Assembly: GCA_903909435.1 (NCBI GenBank)
Contig: CAIVVT010000210.1
Span: forward strand, 1-60,657
Reading direction: 5' to 3'
DNA: 60,657 nucleotides
Origin: an uncultured Acidobacteriia bacterium
GTDB lineage: Bacteria; Acidobacteriota; Terriglobia; Bryobacterales; Bryobacteraceae
The position numbers and the translations under genes were made by a program. The notes beneath the pieces were generated by a model. The model was not told where the DNA came from. It ran no database searches and saw only the letters and a list, made by a program, of their open reading frames with translations. Shown piece by piece: positions 56,498 through 60,657 of this stretch (positions within the stretch are counted from its first letter, which is position 1; every line of letters begins with the position of its first letter).

Positions 56498-58948
56498 GTG
56501 AGCAAGTTCGCACCGAGATTCCGGATCGTGGCCCCGCTGTTCGCAGCGCTATGCGTGTGTTGGACGGCCCTGGCTCAAACCGCGTCTCCCGAATCGAAGT
56601 CGGCAAGAGCTACCCACGACTATCCGGTCAAGCCTGAGCCTTTCACCTCGGTCCACTTCAACGACGTCTTCTGGTCGCCGCGGATCGAAATCAACCGCAA
56701 GGTCACTATCCCGTTCGCCTTCCAGATGTGCGAGAAGACGGGGCGCGTGGACAACTTTCTGCGCGCCGGAGCCGCGTTGCGCGGAGAGGAACTCAAGGAT
56801 AAGACGCCTCCAGGCTACCCCTTCGACGACACCGATATTTATAAGATAATCGAGGGTGCCGCGTACACCTTGAGCGTGACGCCCGACCCGTCACTTGAAG
56901 CCTACGTGGACAGCCTGATTCAGAAAGTCGGGGCGGCCCAGGAGAGCGACGGCTACCTCTACACGACCCGCACCATCGATCCTCTGCACCCGCACCCCTG
57001 GGCCGGCACGAAGCGTTGGGGAAACGAAGAGGTGCTGAGCCACGAACTCTACAACCTCGGCCACCTGTACGAAGCCGCCACGGCCTACTATCAGGCCACC
57101 GGCAAGCGACCATTGCTCGACATCGCGCTGAAATCCGCCGACCTGCTGAACCGCACGTTTGGTCCCGGCAAGCTGAGCATCTGGCCCGGCCATCAGATTG
57201 CCGAAATGGGGCTCGCCAAGCTGTACCGGACCACGGGCGACGAACACTATCTGAGTCTCGCCAAGTTCCTGCTGGACGAACGCGGCCCCAACGGCAAGCC
57301 GTACAACCAGGCTGACCGTAAAGTCGTCGATCAGACCGAGGCCGTCGGTCACGCCGTGCGCGCGACCTACATGTACTCGGGCATGGCGGACGTCGCCGCG
57401 CTCACCGGGGACGCCCAGTACCTCAAGGCGATCGACTCGATCTGGGAAAACGTCGTTTCAAAGAAGCTCTACATTACGGGCGGCATCGGGGCGACTGCGA
57501 ACGGGGAAGCGTTCGGTGCGGACTACGAACTGCCGAACATGAGCGCGTATAACGAAACCTGCGCCGCGATCGGCAACGACTATTGGAATCAGCGACTGTT
57601 CCTGCTGCACGGCGACGCGAAGTACGTGGACGTGCTCGAACGCACGCTTTACAACGGGCTGATTTCGGGTCTCTCCCTCGACGGCAAGTCGTTCTTCTAC
57701 CCGAATCCATTGGAATCCAACGGACAGCACGAGCGTAGCCCATGGTTTGGCTGCGCCTGCTGCCCGGGTAACATGACCCGCTTTCTGGCCTCCGTGCCGG
57801 GCTATGTCTACGCGCACCGCGGCGACACTTTGTACGTGAATCTGTTTGTGGCCAGCAGCGCCGATGTCCAACTGGAAGGTGGCGCGAAGGTCGCGCTGGC
57901 GCAAGAGACGCGCTACCCGTGGGACGGAGCGGTGAAGATCACAGTGAAGCCCGGCAAAAAAGCCCGGTTCGTGCTGAATGTTCGAGTCCCGGGCTGGGCC
58001 CGAAACGAGGTCACTCCCGGGGGTCTGTATCGCTTCGTGGAGCAGGTGCGGGAGACCGTCTCGCTCAAAGTCAACGGCAAGCCGGCTGCGCTCAAACTCG
58101 ACAAGGGGTACGCCGTCCTAGACCGTCTGTGGAAGCCCGGCGACATTGTGGAATTGAACCTGCCGATGCCGGTACGACGAGTCGCCGCGAATGAGGCCGT
58201 TGCCTCCGATACGAACCGCGTGGCGCTGCAACGCGGCCCGCTGGTTTATTGCGCCGAATGGCCGGACAACCCGAACGGACACGTTCGCAACCTGGTTTTG
58301 TCCGATAAAGCGACGTTGACCGCAGAGTTCAACGCGAGCCTGCTCAACGGAGTCGAAACGATCCGCGGCAAGGCTGTCGGCCTGGCCTACGACGCGCGGG
58401 GAGTTGTCCAGAAGAACGAGCAGGACTTCACGGCCATTCCGTACTACGCCTGGGCGAATCGCGGGCGCGGCCAGATGCTGGTCTGGATTCCTAGCCAGGA
58501 ATCTGCCGGGAAGCCGCTGCCGCACCCCACCCTCGCCATGAAGAGCAAAGTGACCACATCCGGCAAGAAGGACCCCCACCCAATCAACGACGGCGAAGAA
58601 CCGAGCGCCTCGAACGATCCGAACGGCTACTTCGATTGGTATCCCTCCAAGGGCACGGTGGAGTGGGTCGAGTACGACTTCGGTCACATGGCGACCGTGG
58701 ATGGAACTTCCGTTTACTGGTTCGACGACACAGGCGAGGGCGAGTGCCGCGTTCCGAAGACGTGGCGTGTGCTGTACCGCGATGGTTCGGAGTGGAAACC
58801 GGTGGATGGCGCCGCCTACGCGACTGAGAAGGACCGCTATAACGCTATCTCGTTCAAGCCGATCTCAACTACGGGACTGCGCCTCGAGGTCTCACTCCAG
58901 CCCGAATGGTCAGCAGGGATTCAGGAGTGGCGAGTCCTCGAGAAGTAA
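56498..58948 (+). CDS. Exported GH127-like beta-L-arabinofuranosidase
   Basis: 816 residues with a signal peptide (about 1-27, LALAQ-like AALCVCWTALAQ). The catalytic domain opens FTSVHFNDVFWSPRI. The residues that hold zinc and act in the HypBA1 enzyme are present: E353 and C355 in NETCAAIG, and C421-C422 in CACCPGN, with C421 the likely nucleophile. It is longer than HypBA1 (about 660); the last ~150 residues (WVEYDFGHMATVDGTSVYW, split as VEYDFGHMATVDG and SVYWFDD) form a discoidin-like carbohydrate-binding part. It should act on beta-L-arabinofuranosides outside the cytoplasm, beside the GH146-like partner. Confidence 0.9.
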   Translation: MSKFAPRFRIVAPLFAALCVCWTALAQTASPESKSARATHDYPVKPEPFTSVHFNDVFWSPRIEINRKVTIPFAFQMCEKTGRVDNFLRAGAALRGEELKDKTPPGYPFDDTDIYKIIEGAAYTLSVTPDPSLEAYVDSLIQKVGAAQESDGYLYTTRTIDPLHPHPWAGTKRWGNEEVLSHELYNLGHLYEAATAYYQATGKRPLLDIALKSADLLNRTFGPGKLSIWPGHQIAEMGLAKLYRTTGDEHYLSLAKFLLDERGPNGKPYNQADRKVVDQTEAVGHAVRATYMYSGMADVAALTGDAQYLKAIDSIWENVVSKKLYITGGIGATANGEAFGADYELPNMSAYNETCAAIGNDYWNQRLFLLHGDAKYVDVLERTLYNGLISGLSLDGKSFFYPNPLESNGQHERSPWFGCACCPGNMTRFLASVPGYVYAHRGDTLYVNLFVASSADVQLEGGAKVALAQETRYPWDGAVKITVKPGKKARFVLNVRVPGWARNEVTPGGLYRFVEQVRETVSLKVNGKPAALKLDKGYAVLDRLWKPGDIVELNLPMPVRRVAANEAVASDTNRVALQRGPLVYCAEWPDNPNGHVRNLVLSDKATLTAEFNASLLNGVETIRGKAVGLAYDARGVVQKNEQDFTAIPYYAWANRGRGQMLVWIPSQESAGKPLPHPTLAMKSKVTTSGKKDPHPINDGEEPSASNDPNGYFDWYPSKGTVEWVEYDFGHMATVDGTSVYWFDDTGEGECRVPKTWRVLYRDGSEWKPVDGAAYATEKDRYNAISFKPISTTGLRLEVSLQPEWSAGIQEWRVLEK

Positions 58949-58979
58949 GCCGCGCCCGGCGAGACGGGCTGAATTGACC

Positions 58980-59001
58980 GCGCGACCCCGTCGGGTCGCG
59001 C
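58980..59001 (+). terminator. Perfect 9-bp stem-loop after the GH127-like gene
   Basis: GCGCGACCC and GGGTCGCGC around CGTC, 31 nt after the stop. There is no T-run, so it is either a weak terminator or an RNA 3'-end stabiliser. Confidence 0.5.
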
Positions 59002-59088
59002 ACTGCTGGCGCGTGTGCCTCGTCCGCTCCGTCGCCTCTTACCGACCGGCACCGTCGCCATTGCAGTATGATCGCTGTTTCACCCACC

Positions 59089-60597
59089 ATGTCTATCTCA
59101 CACCGATCTCTCCGTCTCGCCGCCTGGGCTTTGTTGCTCGGCCTGCCCGCTCTGGCGGAAGTGAAACTCCCCGCACTCATCGCCGAGCATATGGTTTTTC
59201 AGCGCGACTTACCGGTGCACGTGTGGGGCTCTGCCGCTCCCGGCGAGACCGTCAGCGTGACGTTTCGGGGCGAGACGCGCTCGGCCGATCCGGATCAATT
59301 TGGCCGCTGGAGCCTTTATTTGCCGTCGGGCTCGGCGGGAGGGCCATTTGATCTCGTCATCAAAGGGAGCAACACAATCGCCCTGAAGGACGTGCTGGTA
59401 GGAGACGTGTGGGTCGCCTCGGGGCAGTCGAACATGGAGATGGGCGTCGATGGGGTGACGAACGCGAAGGCCGAAATCGCCGCGGCGAATTACCCGAAGA
59501 TCCGATTGTTCCGGGCGCTGAATCGCGTGTCGTCTTACCCGTTGGAGGACATCGAAGCGCATACTTGGGTCGCAACCACGCCGCAGACCATCGGCGAGTT
59601 TTCAGCCGCCGCCTACTTCTTCGGACGCCAGTTGCAGCAGAAGTACGGCGTACCGATCGGGCTGATCGAATCGAGTTGGGGCGGCACGCCGGCCGAGGCA
59701 TGGACCGGTATGACGTCGCTGGGAGCCGATGCGTCGTTAATGCCTGTTTTCGCCGAGTGGGGCAAGATGATGCAGGATCAATCGACGACTCTGCTAGAAC
59801 GCGCCAAGCGGATGCAGGAGTGGAAGCAATTGGCGGACAAGGCCAAGCAGGACGGCAAGCCGGCACCAGGATGGCCGTGGTTTCCCAATCAGGACAATTG
59901 CTGGCAGCCCGGCGGTCTGTTCAACGCGATGATCGCGCCACTGACGCGCTTCCCGATTCGCGGAGCGATCTGGTACCAGGGCGAGAGCAACGCCGGACCG
60001 GAGCGCGCGCCGCTCTACGCGCACCTGTTCCAAACCATGATCCAGGACTGGCGACGGGCCTGGGGGCAGGGCGATTTCCCGTTCCTATTCGTGCAGATTG
60101 CCAACTTCAAGACCGGCCCGGATGCGATGTGGCCAGAGGTGCGTGACGCACAGAGGCGCACTTTGGCGCTCGCGAACACGGGCATGGCCGTGGCCATCGA
60201 CATTGGTGAGGCGAACAACATCCATCCCCTGAACAAGCAGGAGGTTGGGCGGCGACTGGCTTTGGCCGCTGAGTCGATTTCTTACGGTGACAAAATCGAA
60301 TACTCAGGCCCGCTGTTCCGTCAGACCACGATCGAGGGCAGTTCGATGCGAGTCTGGTTCGATCACACGGCGGGCGGATTGAAGTCCAGGGTGGATGGAG
60401 TTCCGGGTTTCGAGGTTGCGGGCGCGGACGGCAAGTTTGCTGCAGCAGAAGCGCGCATTGATGGGCCGACGATCGTGGTTTCGGCTCCATCGGTGAACTC
60501 GCCGAGGCGTGTGCGCTACGCCTGGAAAGACGTGCCGGAGGCGAGTCTTTTCAATGGCGAGAATCTGCCTGCGTCGCCGTTCCGGTCGGAAGAGTAA
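59089..60597 (+). CDS. Exported sialate O-acetylesterase-like protein (SASA/DUF303 family)
   Basis: 502 residues from ATG 59089, where the signal peptide SISHRSLRLAAWALLLGLPALA begins (shown here to residue 23 as SLRLAAWALLLGLPALA). An N-terminal beta domain (MVFQRDLPVHVWGSAAPGE) is followed by the SGNH esterase core: ASGQSNMEMG with the nucleophile Ser, YQGESNAGP, and the later His in NIHPLNKQEVGRRLA. It probably removes acetyl groups from plant polysaccharide, assisting the arabinofuranosidases. A frame start at 59068 adds seven residues in front of the signal. Confidence 0.9.
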   Translation: MSISHRSLRLAAWALLLGLPALAEVKLPALIAEHMVFQRDLPVHVWGSAAPGETVSVTFRGETRSADPDQFGRWSLYLPSGSAGGPFDLVIKGSNTIALKDVLVGDVWVASGQSNMEMGVDGVTNAKAEIAAANYPKIRLFRALNRVSSYPLEDIEAHTWVATTPQTIGEFSAAAYFFGRQLQQKYGVPIGLIESSWGGTPAEAWTGMTSLGADASLMPVFAEWGKMMQDQSTTLLERAKRMQEWKQLADKAKQDGKPAPGWPWFPNQDNCWQPGGLFNAMIAPLTRFPIRGAIWYQGESNAGPERAPLYAHLFQTMIQDWRRAWGQGDFPFLFVQIANFKTGPDAMWPEVRDAQRRTLALANTGMAVAIDIGEANNIHPLNKQEVGRRLALAAESISYGDKIEYSGPLFRQTTIEGSSMRVWFDHTAGGLKSRVDGVPGFEVAGADGKFAAAEARIDGPTIVVSAPSVNSPRRVRYAWKDVPEASLFNGENLPASPFRSEE

Positions 60598-60633
60598 GCG
60601 GCGGGCGGCGTGGAGTTTTTCCCGGCTCCCAAC

Positions 60634-60657
60634 CTCTCCCTGACGGTCGCGGCTCCG
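60634..60657. repeat. Palindromic repeat, copy 5, cut by the window end
   Basis: CTCTCCCTGACGGTCGCGG followed by CTCCG is the left arm of the family with its exact core. The right arm would lie beyond base 60657. It starts 37 nt after the esterase stop. Confidence 0.75.

Overview
The window is about 60.7 kb of GC-rich, densely coding bacterial chromosome. It most resembles an Acidobacteriota genome of the Bryobacterales/Solibacter type. That placement is an inference from gene content: a Gram-negative envelope (LolA, PpiD/SurA-like foldase), a bacillithiol enzyme (BshC), several Tat or Sec exported glycan-active and amidohydrolase-type enzymes, and dispersed GC-rich palindromes. I see no phage genes, transposase, integrase, CRISPR array, rRNA or tRNA.

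Layout. 0.1-8.5 kb: a tetratricopeptide remnant, an exported enolase-superfamily enzyme, aconitase, a serine-pathway pair (class V aminotransferase and serA), a YqeY protein and a small ferredoxin. 8.8-14.2 kb: an OPT-family transporter, a membrane-embedded spermidine-synthase-like protein and a ThuA-like protein. 14.4-18.7 kb: a complete ammonium-sensing set, amtB-PII-glnD. 18.9-22.1 kb: a 1055-residue exported membrane protein that I cannot name. 22.2-24.7 kb: a frataxin-like protein, HemW and threonine aldolase on one strand. 24.8-31.4 kb: bshC translationally coupled to an HpcH/HpaI aldolase, then a hydrolase, a TIM-barrel amidohydrolase, an M15-type peptidase and a Tat-exported DUF362 protein. 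31.4-37.3 kb: the purine cluster purQ-purL-purF with an aminotransferase behind it. 37.4-46.0 kb: an Rsm22-type methyltransferase, then lolA running directly into a type IV pilus/type II secretion-like assembly operon (F, E, M-, N-, O-, P-like and a pseudopilin-like protein) without a secretin. 46.0-52.6 kb: DedA, PpiD/SurA-like, aspartokinase-cmk, an exported amidohydrolase and a zincin. 53.0-60.6 kb: a plant-polysaccharide island with tagaturonate epimerase, a GH146-like and a GH127-like beta-L-arabinofuranosidase arranged divergently, and a sialate-type O-acetylesterase.

Working together: AmtB, PII and GlnD form one nitrogen-sensing unit. PurQ, PurL and PurF carry consecutive or near-consecutive early purine steps, but the PurS expected with a short PurL is absent here. 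The final island fits scavenging of arabinose-decorated and acetylated pectin, with the epimerase feeding galacturonate-derived sugar into central metabolism. Between genes lie at least four complete copies, and one cut by the window end, of a palindrome family with the core CCTGACGGTCGCGGCTCCG. This and the unnamed 1055-residue protein are the least explained parts of the window.
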